This document shows, in pieces, positions 1 through 6,346 of a stretch of 9,654 bases of DNA. This DNA is from Gemmatimonadota bacterium. Its GTDB lineage: Bacteria > JAAXHH01. The number at the start of each line of letters is the position of its first letter. The first letter of the stretch is position 1. Both the position numbers and the translations under genes were made by a program. The notes under the pieces are model-generated. The model ran no database searches. It was not told the DNA's origin and saw only the letters and a list, made by a program, of their open reading frames with translations. The DNA lies in NCBI GenBank assembly GCA_026713285.1, contig JAPOOT010000333.1:1-9654 (forward strand), given 5' to 3'.

Positions 1-189
1 ATTCTGTTCGCGAGAAAACACGTGCCGCTTCCGCTGTTCCTGTTCGCGTTCCTGCCTTACCTTTTTCTGTATCGTTATCTTCGGCCGGCGGCTATCTTGG
101 TCATCCGTCGCAGGTGGGGCCGCCTGGGCGCGCTCCATCGAGGGATTTGGGAAGGATTCGCTACGCCGATCACCCCGAATACCCGTTGA
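1..189 (+). CDS. Probable family-2 glycosyltransferase, C-terminal end only (partial)
   Basis: Frame 1 is open from the first base to a TGA at 187-189, giving the last 62 residues of a protein whose start lies outside the window. The tail has a hydrophobic stretch (PLFLFAFLPYLFLY, about residues 10-24) followed by a basic segment and LGALHRGIWEGF near the end. This pattern of a hydrophobic or amphipathic membrane-associated segment followed by a basic helix ending in RGxxxG is typical of the C-terminus of GT2 (rhamnosyltransferase-like) enzymes of surface polysaccharide synthesis. The catalytic domain is not visible, so the assignment rests on this pattern and on the two glycosylation genes just downstream. 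It could instead be another membrane-associated protein. The final codons run into a 13-nt tandem repeat. Confidence 0.55.
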   Translation: MLFARKHVPLPLFLFAFLPYLFLYRYLRPAAILVIRRRWGRLGALHRGIWEGFATPITPNTR

Positions 190-237
190 TTTGACCGGCA
201 GACAAAACCGGTTGCTTTAACCGATTGATTTAACCGG
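186..237 (+). repeat. Four 13-nt degenerate tandem repeats at a stop codon
   Basis: Four units follow one another without a phase break: TTGATTTGACCGG (186-198), CAGACAAAACCGG (199-211), TTGCTTTAACCGA (212-224) and TTGATTTAACCGG (225-237). Unit 1 matches unit 4 at 12 of 13 positions, unit 3 at 11 of 13 and unit 2 at 8 of 13. The array begins one base before the TGA of the upstream gene and fills the first half of the spacer before the YfhO-family gene. It contains the 8-bp palindrome AACCGGTT (206-213) and a CGGTT/AACCG mini-hairpin (209-223). TTGACC at 191-196 resembles a -35 hexamer, but no good -10 lies at the right distance, so no promoter is called. The rest of the spacer (238-273) shows nothing notable. 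Confidence 0.8.
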
Positions 238-284
238 ATGTACCCGCCATTCATACCGCAGCAACAGGCCGTTAAAGGACATTC

Positions 285-2744
285 ATGGCGAAGCAGCGAA
301 ACCAGCCACGATCTGAACAGCGCCGAATCCGCGGACGGGACGATAGCCGTCGGGAGCGCGCGGACCGGAGCCCGCATCCGCTGGTCCAGGACGTCCTGTT
401 CTGCCTGATTATCGCGGTGCTGGCCGTATTCGTGTACCGCGGCTATATCATCGACGGGAAGATGGACATCAGGCCAGATTTCATCGGCCAGGCCATTCCC
501 TTCGACCGCTTCGCGCAGGACTTCGAAAGCGGGTCCGGCGAAACGCCCCTCTGGTACCCCCACATCTTCGGCGGCATGCCCTTCCAGGCCAGCGGCACGT
601 ACCACCACCTGCAATACAGCTTCGAAGCCCTGGTCAACGCCGTCCTGCCGGACGGGCTCATCGGCGCGCTGCACGGTCGTTTCTTCTTCCACCTGCTCCT
701 TGGAGCGGTTTCGATGTTTCTCCTGGCAAGAGCCTTGTCGCTCTCCAGGCCCGCGTCGTTCGTCGCGGCGGCGGCCTTCGTGTTTTCCACTCACATGATG
801 GCCACGGAACACGCGAACCGGTTCATCTGCTTCATGCATGTCCCCCTCGTCTTCCTGGCCGCCTACCGCGTATTTGATCGCGGCGGGGTTTTCGACATGG
901 TACTGCTCGGTGGCGCCTTCGGCTCGCAACTTTGTTCCTTTCATCCCCAGATCGCCTTCTACACGGCCATGCTGATCGGCCTGTACGCCGCATACGCCGT
1001 AATCAATGATCTGCGGGACAAAGCGCCGGCCGGCGCCATACTGCGAAAATCCGGTCTCTTTGTGGGCGGTATCGCCCTGGCCGTCGCCGTCGCGGCGGTG
1101 CTGGTCTTTCCCATGCAGGAATACGCGCAGTATTCCGTCCGGGGCCTATCAGTCGGCGGCAGCGGCGTTAACGTCCCCTTTGCTACCAGCTGGTCGTTCC
1201 CTCCCATCGAAGTGCTGACCTTCATCATCCCCTCCTTCGCCGGATTCGGCGGTCTCTTCTACTGGGGAGACATGCCTTTCACGGATTTCCCGAACTACCT
1301 GGGCGTCGTAGTCGTAGTCCTCGCCCTGGCGGGGATCTTGCTGCGAAATTCGCGCATGACCTTGTTTCTCGTCCTTGCGGCCGTGCTGGCCCTTCTGGTC
1401 TCCTTCGGACGGCACCTGCCTCCCCTGTCCTACGTCATGCTCCACTTCGTCCCCTTCTTCGGCAAGTTCCGCGCGCCGGTCATGATCCTGGTGATCCTGC
1501 AGTTCGCGGCAGCCCTGCTGGCGGGATACGGCGTGCACGCGGTGATCGAGCGGATCCGTGCCGGCAGGGACAGCCTGGGGAGCTTCGCGAAAAAACTGTG
1601 TTGCGTAGCCGGCGGAGTCCTCCTGCTGGTCCTGGTACTGACCGTATTCGAGTCCTCCTTCCAGTCCTTCATGACGGGCGTCTATTCGCAGGCGGACGCG
1701 GCCCATGGTTCGCGCGCGGCCCTCCTGGACAACGTGGACTACCATGCCAGGCTCAACGCCATGCGATTCGACCTGTTCATGGGCGATCTGTGGACCATGG
1801 CATTGTTCCTCTGCGCGGCGGCGGCGCTGCTTTTCGCCACCCGCAAGACGAGCCCTTCACTGTTTGCCGCCGGCGTATGCGTACTCGTCTCCATCGATCT
1901 ATTGCTCGTGGCCTCGCGGGTCGTGAACCCGGAAGACGATCCAGCGCGGATCGAATCCTATTACAACGCCCGCGAAGACGAGATCGTGAAAGCCCTTGAA
2001 GAGGACACCAGCCTGTATCGCATCCTGCCGCTATCCGAGTTCTCCTCGAATGAATACGGCTATTTCGGCATCTCCAGCATCGGCGGCTACCACGCCGCCA
2101 AGCTGGGTATCTACCAGGAGCTCATGGACCGGGTGGGACTCAGTTCCTTTCCGGTTCTGAACATGCTGAATACCCGTTACCTGGTGTCTCGACAGCCGCT
2201 CCCTGAAGCCGCGCTCGCACCCGTGGCCGAAACCGAAGGTGGATACCTGTATCGGAACGACGCCGCGCTGCCGAGGGCCTTCCTGGTGGACAGCGTAAAG
2301 GTCATCACGGATAAAAACGCCATCTTCGAAGCGCTGAAAGACCCGGGTTTCGATCCCGGTAAATACGCAATCGTGGAAGAACCCCTCCAGGAGCGGCTCG
2401 GTCCGCCGGGCGATTCGTCCGTGGAGATCATCCTGCACTCGCCGCACCGGATTGAAATGGCCGTGGAGGCCGACGCATCCTGTTTGCTGGTGCTTAGCGA
2501 GATCTATTATCCGGTCGGGTGGCGCGCCGAGATTGACGGCCAGCCGGCGGAAATACACAAGACCAACTACGTCCTTCGCTCCATAACCGTACCCGAAGGC
2601 CGCCATGACGTGGTGATGACTTTCGCCCCCGCTTCCTTCGCCACGGGCCTGCTGCTGAGCCGGATCGCCAGCGCACTGGTCCTGGCCGGGTTGATTTCCG
2701 CGGGTGCGATGCACATCAGTAAACGCTTGAAAGCCCGGGCCTGA
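285..2744 (+). CDS. YfhO-family polytopic membrane protein (putative GT-C glycosyltransferase)
   Basis: This 819-residue protein has the YfhO-family layout. A first membrane helix (about residues 36-51) is followed by an acidic outer loop with DIRPDF (61-66), where GT-C enzymes usually carry the catalytic Asp. A dozen or so further hydrophobic segments run to about residue 550. A soluble C-terminal domain then carries the typical YYPVGWRAEIDG motif (741 onward), and a last membrane helix and basic tail end the protein. Characterised YfhO proteins use polyprenyl-phosphate sugars to glycosylate cell-surface polymers on the outer face of the membrane. The DPM1-like enzyme 15 nt downstream could supply that donor. 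The ATG at 285 is preceded by AAAGGA (274-279) with 5 nt spacing. The first 30 residues are unusually Arg-rich, but a start at Met60 would delete the first helix, so 285 is preferred. The acceptor is unknown. Confidence 0.85.
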   Translation: MAKQRNQPRSEQRRIRGRDDSRRERADRSPHPLVQDVLFCLIIAVLAVFVYRGYIIDGKMDIRPDFIGQAIPFDRFAQDFESGSGETPLWYPHIFGGMPFQASGTYHHLQYSFEALVNAVLPDGLIGALHGRFFFHLLLGAVSMFLLARALSLSRPASFVAAAAFVFSTHMMATEHANRFICFMHVPLVFLAAYRVFDRGGVFDMVLLGGAFGSQLCSFHPQIAFYTAMLIGLYAAYAVINDLRDKAPAGAILRKSGLFVGGIALAVAVAAVLVFPMQEYAQYSVRGLSVGGSGVNVPFATSWSFPPIEVLTFIIPSFAGFGGLFYWGDMPFTDFPNYLGVVVVVLALAGILLRNSRMTLFLVLAAVLALLVSFGRHLPPLSYVMLHFVPFFGKFRAPVMILVILQFAAALLAGYGVHAVIERIRAGRDSLGSFAKKLCCVAGGVLLLVLVLTVFESSFQSFMTGVYSQADAAHGSRAALLDNVDYHARLNAMRFDLFMGDLWTMALFLCAAAALLFATRKTSPSLFAAGVCVLVSIDLLLVASRVVNPEDDPARIESYYNAREDEIVKALEEDTSLYRILPLSEFSSNEYGYFGISSIGGYHAAKLGIYQELMDRVGLSSFPVLNMLNTRYLVSRQPLPEAALAPVAETEGGYLYRNDAALPRAFLVDSVKVITDKNAIFEALKDPGFDPGKYAIVEEPLQERLGPPGDSSVEIILHSPHRIEMAVEADASCLLVLSEIYYPVGWRAEIDGQPAEIHKTNYVLRSITVPEGRHDVVMTFAPASFATGLLLSRIASALVLAGLISAGAMHISKRLKARA

Positions 2745-2759
2745 CACCGGAACCGTAAA

Positions 2760-3476
2760 ATGATGAAATCCCTGATCATCGTCCCCACCTACAACGAGCT
2801 CGAGAACATCCGCCGGCTTTTGCCCGAGTTAATGGCATTGGGTCCGGATATCCGCGTGCTCGTGGTGGACGACAACTCGCCGGACGGGACGGGGAAACTG
2901 GCCGATGAACTTGCCGCGGAGAATGAACGGATCAGCGTCCTGCATCGACCCGGCAAACTCGGACTCGGATCGGCTTACGTTGCGGGTTTCAAGTACGCTA
3001 TCCAACAGGACGTGGACTGCGTATTCGAGATGGACGCGGACTTTTCTCACGATCCCGCCATGATTCCCCGATTCATCGAGGAGATCGCGTCCTGCGACGT
3101 GGTGATCGGGTCCCGGTACATCAGCGGCATCAACGTGGTAAACTGGCCCATGTCCCGGCTGCTGCTCAGCTACTTCGCCAACATTTACACCCGCCTGGTC
3201 ACGGGGATGACGATCCGGGACACCACCAGCGGATACAAGTGCTTCCGCCGCGAAGTATTGGAACATATCGAGCTGGATGAAGTCCGGTCCGACGGATACG
3301 CCTTCCAGATCGAGGTGAATTTCCGGTGCTGGCGAAAGGGATATCGCCTGCGTGAAATCCCCATTATATTCGTAGATCGGCGATCAGGCACATCGAAACT
3401 CTCCCAGGGCGTGATCAACGAGGCGGTCTGGATCGTCTGGTGGCTGCGCCTGCAGCGCCTGCTGCGCCGCATATGA
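2760..3476 (+). CDS. DPM1-like polyprenyl-phosphate mannosyl/glycosyltransferase (GT2)
   Basis: This 238-residue GT-A enzyme starts with the GT2 signature IIVPTYNELENI (residues 6-17). It continues with VVDDNSPDGTG (35-45), the nucleotide-sugar site, and MDADFSHDP (91-99), whose DxD motif coordinates the metal and sugar-nucleotide diphosphate. Later DTTSGYKCFRRE, SDGYAFQIE and RRSGTSKLS are conserved in dolichol/polyprenol-phosphate mannose synthases. It would transfer a sugar, most likely mannose, from a GDP- or UDP-sugar to a polyprenyl phosphate on the cytoplasmic face. It lacks the C-terminal membrane helices of GtrB-type enzymes and so resembles short soluble DPM1. Two ATG codons lie in tandem at 2760 and 2763 with only a weak upstream GGA, and translational coupling to the YfhO-family gene 15 nt upstream is likely. 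The sugar specificity cannot be read from the sequence. Confidence 0.9.
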   Translation: MMKSLIIVPTYNELENIRRLLPELMALGPDIRVLVVDDNSPDGTGKLADELAAENERISVLHRPGKLGLGSAYVAGFKYAIQQDVDCVFEMDADFSHDPAMIPRFIEEIASCDVVIGSRYISGINVVNWPMSRLLLSYFANIYTRLVTGMTIRDTTSGYKCFRREVLEHIELDEVRSDGYAFQIEVNFRCWRKGYRLREIPIIFVDRRSGTSKLSQGVINEAVWIVWWLRLQRLLRRI

Positions 3477-3495
3477 CAGGCTTCAACGTGAAGAT

Positions 3496-3502
3496 GGAGG
3501 GG
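3496..3502 (+). promoter_or_regulatory. Shine-Dalgarno site of the PhyH gene
   Basis: GGAGGGG ends 8 nt before the ATG at 3511. It is the strongest ribosome binding site among the plus-strand genes and fixes the start of the dioxygenase. The 34-nt spacer also holds a small CTTCA-ACG-TGAAG hairpin (3481-3493) just upstream. Confidence 0.7.
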
Positions 3503-3510
3503 TTCCCGGC

Positions 3511-4305
3511 ATGTTGACCGAACAACAGTATCAACATTACAAGACCTTTGGTTTTGTCGTCTTGCGCCAGGTCTTCAGGCCGGACGAATTGGACCAGATC
3601 AACAGGGAGTTCGACCACGGGCTGGAATCGGCCTACCGTCACCTGCCTTTCGACGGCTCGGTACGGCACTGGGTCACGATGATGGGGAAATCCACGCCCT
3701 TCTTCGCGAGTCTCATGGAAGATCCCCGGTTATGTGGTGTCGCCGAACAGCTCTACGGCGAAGATGCGCTGGGGATCGCGACCGACGCCAACCGTTACGT
3801 CGGCAACACAGGATGGCATCCGGATACCCACAGTATCCACCAGTACGGCATCAAGTTCGCCTTCTACCTCCAGCCCGTGGGACCGGAGACCGGCGCGCTG
3901 CGCGTCATCCCGGGTTCGCACAGGAATCCCTACCATGGCGAACTGAGAAAGGTGATGCCCGAACTGGGCCTGTCCGTCGCGGAAGTGCCGTCCCATGTCT
4001 GCGTATCGGAACCGGGCGACGTGGTGGGATTCGACCTCCGGTTGTGGCACGCGAGTTACGGAGGGTCCAGCGACCGGCGCATGTGCACTTGCGTGTACTA
4101 CAACAATCCGAGGACGCCGGAGGAAGTCGAAACCACGCGCGAGCAGGGGGCGAACAACGGCAAGGCCACCGCCAAGTACAACCGGCCCGGCGATCCCCTG
4201 ATCGATCCGTACTGGCTCGCCAATCCCGAAGGAAGGCCAAAACGGCAGCGTTGGCTCGACCGCCTCCTCGAGCTGGGATTCTACCAGGACGTGACCAGGT
4301 CGTGA
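3511..4305 (+). CDS. Phytanoyl-CoA dioxygenase (PhyH) family protein
   Basis: This 264-residue protein has the length and layout of bacterial PhyH-type Fe(II)/2-oxoglutarate dioxygenases. The N-terminal YKTFGFVVLRQVF (10-22) is the usual PhyH opening. WHPDTH (102-107) supplies the HxD iron ligands His103 and Asp105. GALRVIPGSHR (128-138) is the conserved core strand and loop. LWHAS (178-182) supplies the distal ligand His180, and Arg189 or Arg190 is placed to bind 2-oxoglutarate. The complete facial triad implies an active hydroxylase or oxygenase in the cytoplasm, but PhyH substrates vary widely and this one is unknown. It may act with the aldolase encoded next on the same strand. The last codons and the TGA lie inside a tandem repeat that fills the spacer to that gene. 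Confidence 0.88.
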   Translation: MLTEQQYQHYKTFGFVVLRQVFRPDELDQINREFDHGLESAYRHLPFDGSVRHWVTMMGKSTPFFASLMEDPRLCGVAEQLYGEDALGIATDANRYVGNTGWHPDTHSIHQYGIKFAFYLQPVGPETGALRVIPGSHRNPYHGELRKVMPELGLSVAEVPSHVCVSEPGDVVGFDLRLWHASYGGSSDRRMCTCVYYNNPRTPEEVETTREQGANNGKATAKYNRPGDPLIDPYWLANPEGRPKRQRWLDRLLELGFYQDVTRS

Positions 4306-4383
4306 CCGCAGACGTGACCAGACCGTGACCGCAGGCGCGACCGCAGACGTGACCAGACCGTAACCGCAGGCGTAACCGCAGAC
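4291..4383 (+). repeat. Eight 11/12-nt tandem repeats with a 35-nt higher-order period
   Basis: Eight GTGACC-type units follow without a break: GTGACCAGGTC (4291), GTGACCGCAGAC (4302), GTGACCAGACC (4314), GTGACCGCAGGC (4325), GCGACCGCAGAC (4337), GTGACCAGACC (4349), GTAACCGCAGGC (4360) and GTAACCGCAGAC (4372-4383). The 35-nt blocks 4302-4336 and 4337-4371 agree at 33 of 35 positions, so a three-unit block was itself duplicated. The array starts four codons before the TGA of the PhyH gene and stops 5 nt before the ATG of the aldolase. It therefore occupies the whole spacer, including the place where a ribosome binding site would lie. Units are contiguous with no unique spacers, so this is not a CRISPR array. 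Confidence 0.92.
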
Positions 4384-4388
4384 GATCC

Positions 4389-5171
4389 ATGATACACAGC
4401 CGACTCAAGAACCTGATGGCCGAAGGCAAGCCCGCTTTCGGCATACAGCTTCGATTCGGATCCCCCGCCATCGCGGAACTGGCCGGACTGGCCGGTTTCG
4501 ACTGGATCCTGATCGACACGGAGCACGCGCCGCAAACGCCGGTTACCGTGCAGGCCCAGATCCAGGCGGCGGGCTGCACGCCGGCCGCGCCGATCGTCCG
4601 GATCACCCGCACCGATCCCGACCTGATCAAGTTATACCTCGACATGGGCGCCATGGGGATCGTCGTCCCCTTCGTGAACACCCCGGAAGAGGCGAAGCTG
4701 GGGGCGGACGCCTGCCGCTATCCCCCGCGGGGCACGCGGGGATGGGGACCCCACCGAGCCGCGGGATACGGGTTGTTTGAAGAGGAATACACCGCCGGGA
4801 TCGATGACGTCGTGGTCTATCTTCCGATCATCGAGTCGGCCGAAGCCGTCGAGCGCATCGACGACATCATGGCCGTGGAGGGGGTGGACGGCTGTATCGT
4901 GGGTCCGGTGGACCTGTGCATTTCTCTCGGAGTTCCCTTCCGGTTCGACCATCCAACGTACCTCGACGCGCTCCGCCGCGTGCGGGCAGCGGGCCAGCGA
5001 ACGGGAAAGCCCGTGGGCCATCCCCTGCTTGGTTCATCTGATGACGAGGAAAACGTCCGCCGTCAAGTCGAAGAAGGCGTGCGTCTGCTTCTTGTTGGCG
5101 GCGACGAGCCGGTCTTGAAGGACGGGTTTCGGCGGGCGGTGGAAGAGCTGGGGTTCCTGCGGAAGGACTAA
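4389..5171 (+). CDS. HpcH/HpaI-family class II pyruvate aldolase
   Basis: This 260-residue TIM-barrel protein matches the 4-hydroxy-2-oxoheptanedioate aldolase family, which uses a divalent metal to cleave or form 2-oxo-4-hydroxy acids, releasing pyruvate or a related keto acid. FDWILIDTEH (37-46) holds the active-site His46. Arg71 in VRIT corresponds to the pyruvate-binding Arg. PIIE (146-149) and GPVDL (172-176) provide the metal ligands Glu149 and Asp175, the same numbers as in E. coli HpaI. YPPRGTRGWGP (111-121) is the family loop. All key residues are present, so it should be active, though the aldehyde partner is unknown and some relatives act as citrate-lyase-like or garL-type enzymes. 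The ATG at 4389 has no recognisable ribosome binding site because the tandem repeat lies directly upstream, and no earlier start exists in frame. It probably shares a transcript with the PhyH gene. Confidence 0.88.
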   Translation: MIHSRLKNLMAEGKPAFGIQLRFGSPAIAELAGLAGFDWILIDTEHAPQTPVTVQAQIQAAGCTPAAPIVRITRTDPDLIKLYLDMGAMGIVVPFVNTPEEAKLGADACRYPPRGTRGWGPHRAAGYGLFEEEYTAGIDDVVVYLPIIESAEAVERIDDIMAVEGVDGCIVGPVDLCISLGVPFRFDHPTYLDALRRVRAAGQRTGKPVGHPLLGSSDDEENVRRQVEEGVRLLLVGGDEPVLKDGFRRAVEELGFLRKD

Positions 5172-5180
5172 CAGGCTAAA

Positions 5181-5220
5181 AACCTGATCCAGATCCATCC
5201 GCGGCAGCCGGGATCAGGTT
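5181..5220. terminator. Inverted repeat between convergent genes, likely terminator
   Basis: AACCTGATCC (5181-5190) and GGATCAGGTT (5211-5220) form a perfect 10-bp inverted repeat around a 20-nt, partly GC-rich loop. It starts 9 nt after the aldolase stop and lies about 57 nt past the methyltransferase stop on the other strand. Read on the minus strand the stem is followed by TTTTTAG, a short U-tract, so it fits best as terminator of the minus-strand atp-methyltransferase transcript. Read on the plus strand only GAATCCTTTG follows, so any action on the aldolase transcript would be weaker. The long loop makes this a modest intrinsic terminator. The rest of the spacer (5221-5276) shows nothing else. 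Confidence 0.6.
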
Positions 5221-5276
5221 GAATCCTTTGATTTCCGATTCATACAGTCATTCACGATCGTCGGCCGTAGTAGTGA

Positions 5277-6272
5277 TTAAGCCGAAGCGTCCGGTTTCCG
5301 GGCGATCAACGCCTGGCTCGCCGTGGACATTCCCAGCAGGATGGCCGACAGATCGATCATGAAGCTAATCGACTTGATAAGAAAGTTTTCATAGCTGATC
5401 AGGCTGTACATGAATCCGGCCGAGCGGGGTGCGTGCGGATCCATGCCCAGTTTGATCCGGAGGCTTGCAGGCCAATGACTCGCTTCGACGATGGCGCCGT
5501 GGAACTCGATCTCCAGGTCGATTTTAGCGACGCAGGCCGCAAACGCCTTTCGAGAGAACATATGGAAGTGTCGAGGGATACTTAAGGCAAGCCAGTGGTT
5601 CTTGAAGAAGTAACGGGAAAGCCCGTTCAGATCGGGCGTTTCGAGATATACGACGCCTCCCGGCGCGAGATGATCCGAAATCCATTGGATCATCCGTCCC
5701 GGATCGGGTACGTGTTCGATGACCTGTTGGCAGATGATGGCATCGAACCGTTCCCCGCATTCCACGTCTTCGACAGGGCCTTCGATAAGGGTTACGCCGC
5801 GATCGGAAAGGTATGATCGGGCTTCAGCCTCGAATTTCAAGTCATTGGCAAAGAGTTTGAGCGGAAAAGGCGCCAGTTCCGCCAGGAAGGTCAGATTCCC
5901 ACCGAATCCCGCGCCGATATCGAGCACCCGGGCACCGGGCCGGAGATTCGAGATCACTTTCCTGTTCCATCCCCGGTCGAGTATGTTAAGCTTCAGCCAC
6001 CTGAACGGAGCAAAGGCGGGGTACTCGGTTTCCGTGATGCGAAGCGTGTAGTTGCTCGGATAGATGCGATCGATGTCCTCCAGCCGAACCCTCGGCGACA
6101 GATACACGTGTCCGCAGTCCGAGCACGCGACGAAACTGAACCTGTTTGCGCTGGTCCCGTACTCGTAGTCGTATCCCTCGAACACAGGACGCGGTTCCGT
6201 CTCCGTACTTCCGCACATCGCACAAACTACGTGCGTCAGCTCTAACTCGACACCGCTGCCCTTGGGATTCAT
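5277..6272 (-). CDS. Class I SAM-dependent methyltransferase with N-terminal zinc-ribbon-like segment
   Basis: From the ATG at 6272 this is a 331-residue protein. Cys17-x2-Cys20 and Cys50-x2-Cys53 form a Cys4 zinc-ribbon-like N-terminus. The Rossmann-fold methyltransferase core follows, with motif I VLDIGAGFGGNL (116-127), an acidic turn at ND (143-144) for the SAM ribose, CQQVIEHVPDP (181-191) and the VYLETPD strand. A hydrophobic C-terminal stretch may contact the membrane or a partner. Proteins of this type often modify sugars or lipids in surface-polysaccharide pathways, but the substrate cannot be told here. A TTG at 6293 would add seven residues. Neither start has a clear ribosome binding site, and ATG is preferred. 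The gene lies downstream of atpC on the same strand, so it may be read through from the atp operon. A 15-nt tandem repeat fills the gap. Confidence 0.83.
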   Translation of the reverse strand: MNPKGSGVELELTHVVCAMCGSTETEPRPVFEGYDYEYGTSANRFSFVACSDCGHVYLSPRVRLEDIDRIYPSNYTLRITETEYPAFAPFRWLKLNILDRGWNRKVISNLRPGARVLDIGAGFGGNLTFLAELAPFPLKLFANDLKFEAEARSYLSDRGVTLIEGPVEDVECGERFDAIICQQVIEHVPDPGRMIQWISDHLAPGGVVYLETPDLNGLSRYFFKNHWLALSIPRHFHMFSRKAFAACVAKIDLEIEFHGAIVEASHWPASLRIKLGMDPHAPRSAGFMYSLISYENFLIKSISFMIDLSAILLGMSTASQALIARKPDASA

Positions 6273-6297
6273 GAGAGGTTCAGCCTGGCGCAACGAA

Positions 6298-6342
6298 GGG
6301 ACTCGCCGAAGAGGAACCCGCGGTAGAGGAACTCGCCGAAGA
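6298..6342 (-). repeat. Three 15-nt tandem repeats just after atpC
   Basis: Read on the plus strand the units are GGGACTCGCCGAAGA (6298-6312), GGAACCCGCGGTAGA (6313-6327) and GGAACTCGCCGAAGA (6328-6342). The outer two agree at 14 of 15 positions and the middle one matches the third at 12 of 15. The array starts 4 nt past the atpC stop codon in the direction of transcription and fills most of the gap to the methyltransferase. Because 15 is a multiple of three, the array is open in the methyltransferase frame and would read as V-P-L-R-R / V-P-L-P-R style pentapeptides. No ATG, GTG or TTG was found upstream of it in that frame, so it is probably untranslated. Confidence 0.82.
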
Positions 6343-6346
6343 GCGC

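Noticed and set aside
191..221. TTGACC with TTTAAC as a promoter
   Set aside because: Spacing is 19 nt, the -10 match is weak, and both hexamers fall within the tandem repeat, so a chance match is likely.
238..408. 57-codon plus-strand frame starting at ATG 238 and overlapping the YfhO-family start
   Set aside because: No ribosome binding site, almost entirely inside the larger gene, and no protein-like features.
75..944. Long minus-strand open frame opposite the YfhO-family gene, and similar ones at 2031-2747, 1149-1745 and 2829-3266
   Set aside because: Each lies antisense to a gene with clear family motifs, has low-complexity composition typical of GC-rich antisense frames, and shows no recognisable domain.
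3481..3493. CTTCA-ACG-TGAAG hairpin as a terminator after the DPM1-like gene
   Set aside because: The stem is only 5 bp with no T-tract and lies just before a strong ribosome binding site, so it is unlikely to end transcription.
4291..4383. CRISPR-like array
   Set aside because: Units of 11/12 nt are contiguous with no unique spacers and no cas genes nearby. It is a simple tandem repeat.
3905..4681. 258-codon minus-strand frame spanning the PhyH end, the repeat and the aldolase start
   Set aside because: Antisense to two well-supported genes. The length comes from the stop-free reverse reading of the repeat and GC-rich sequence.
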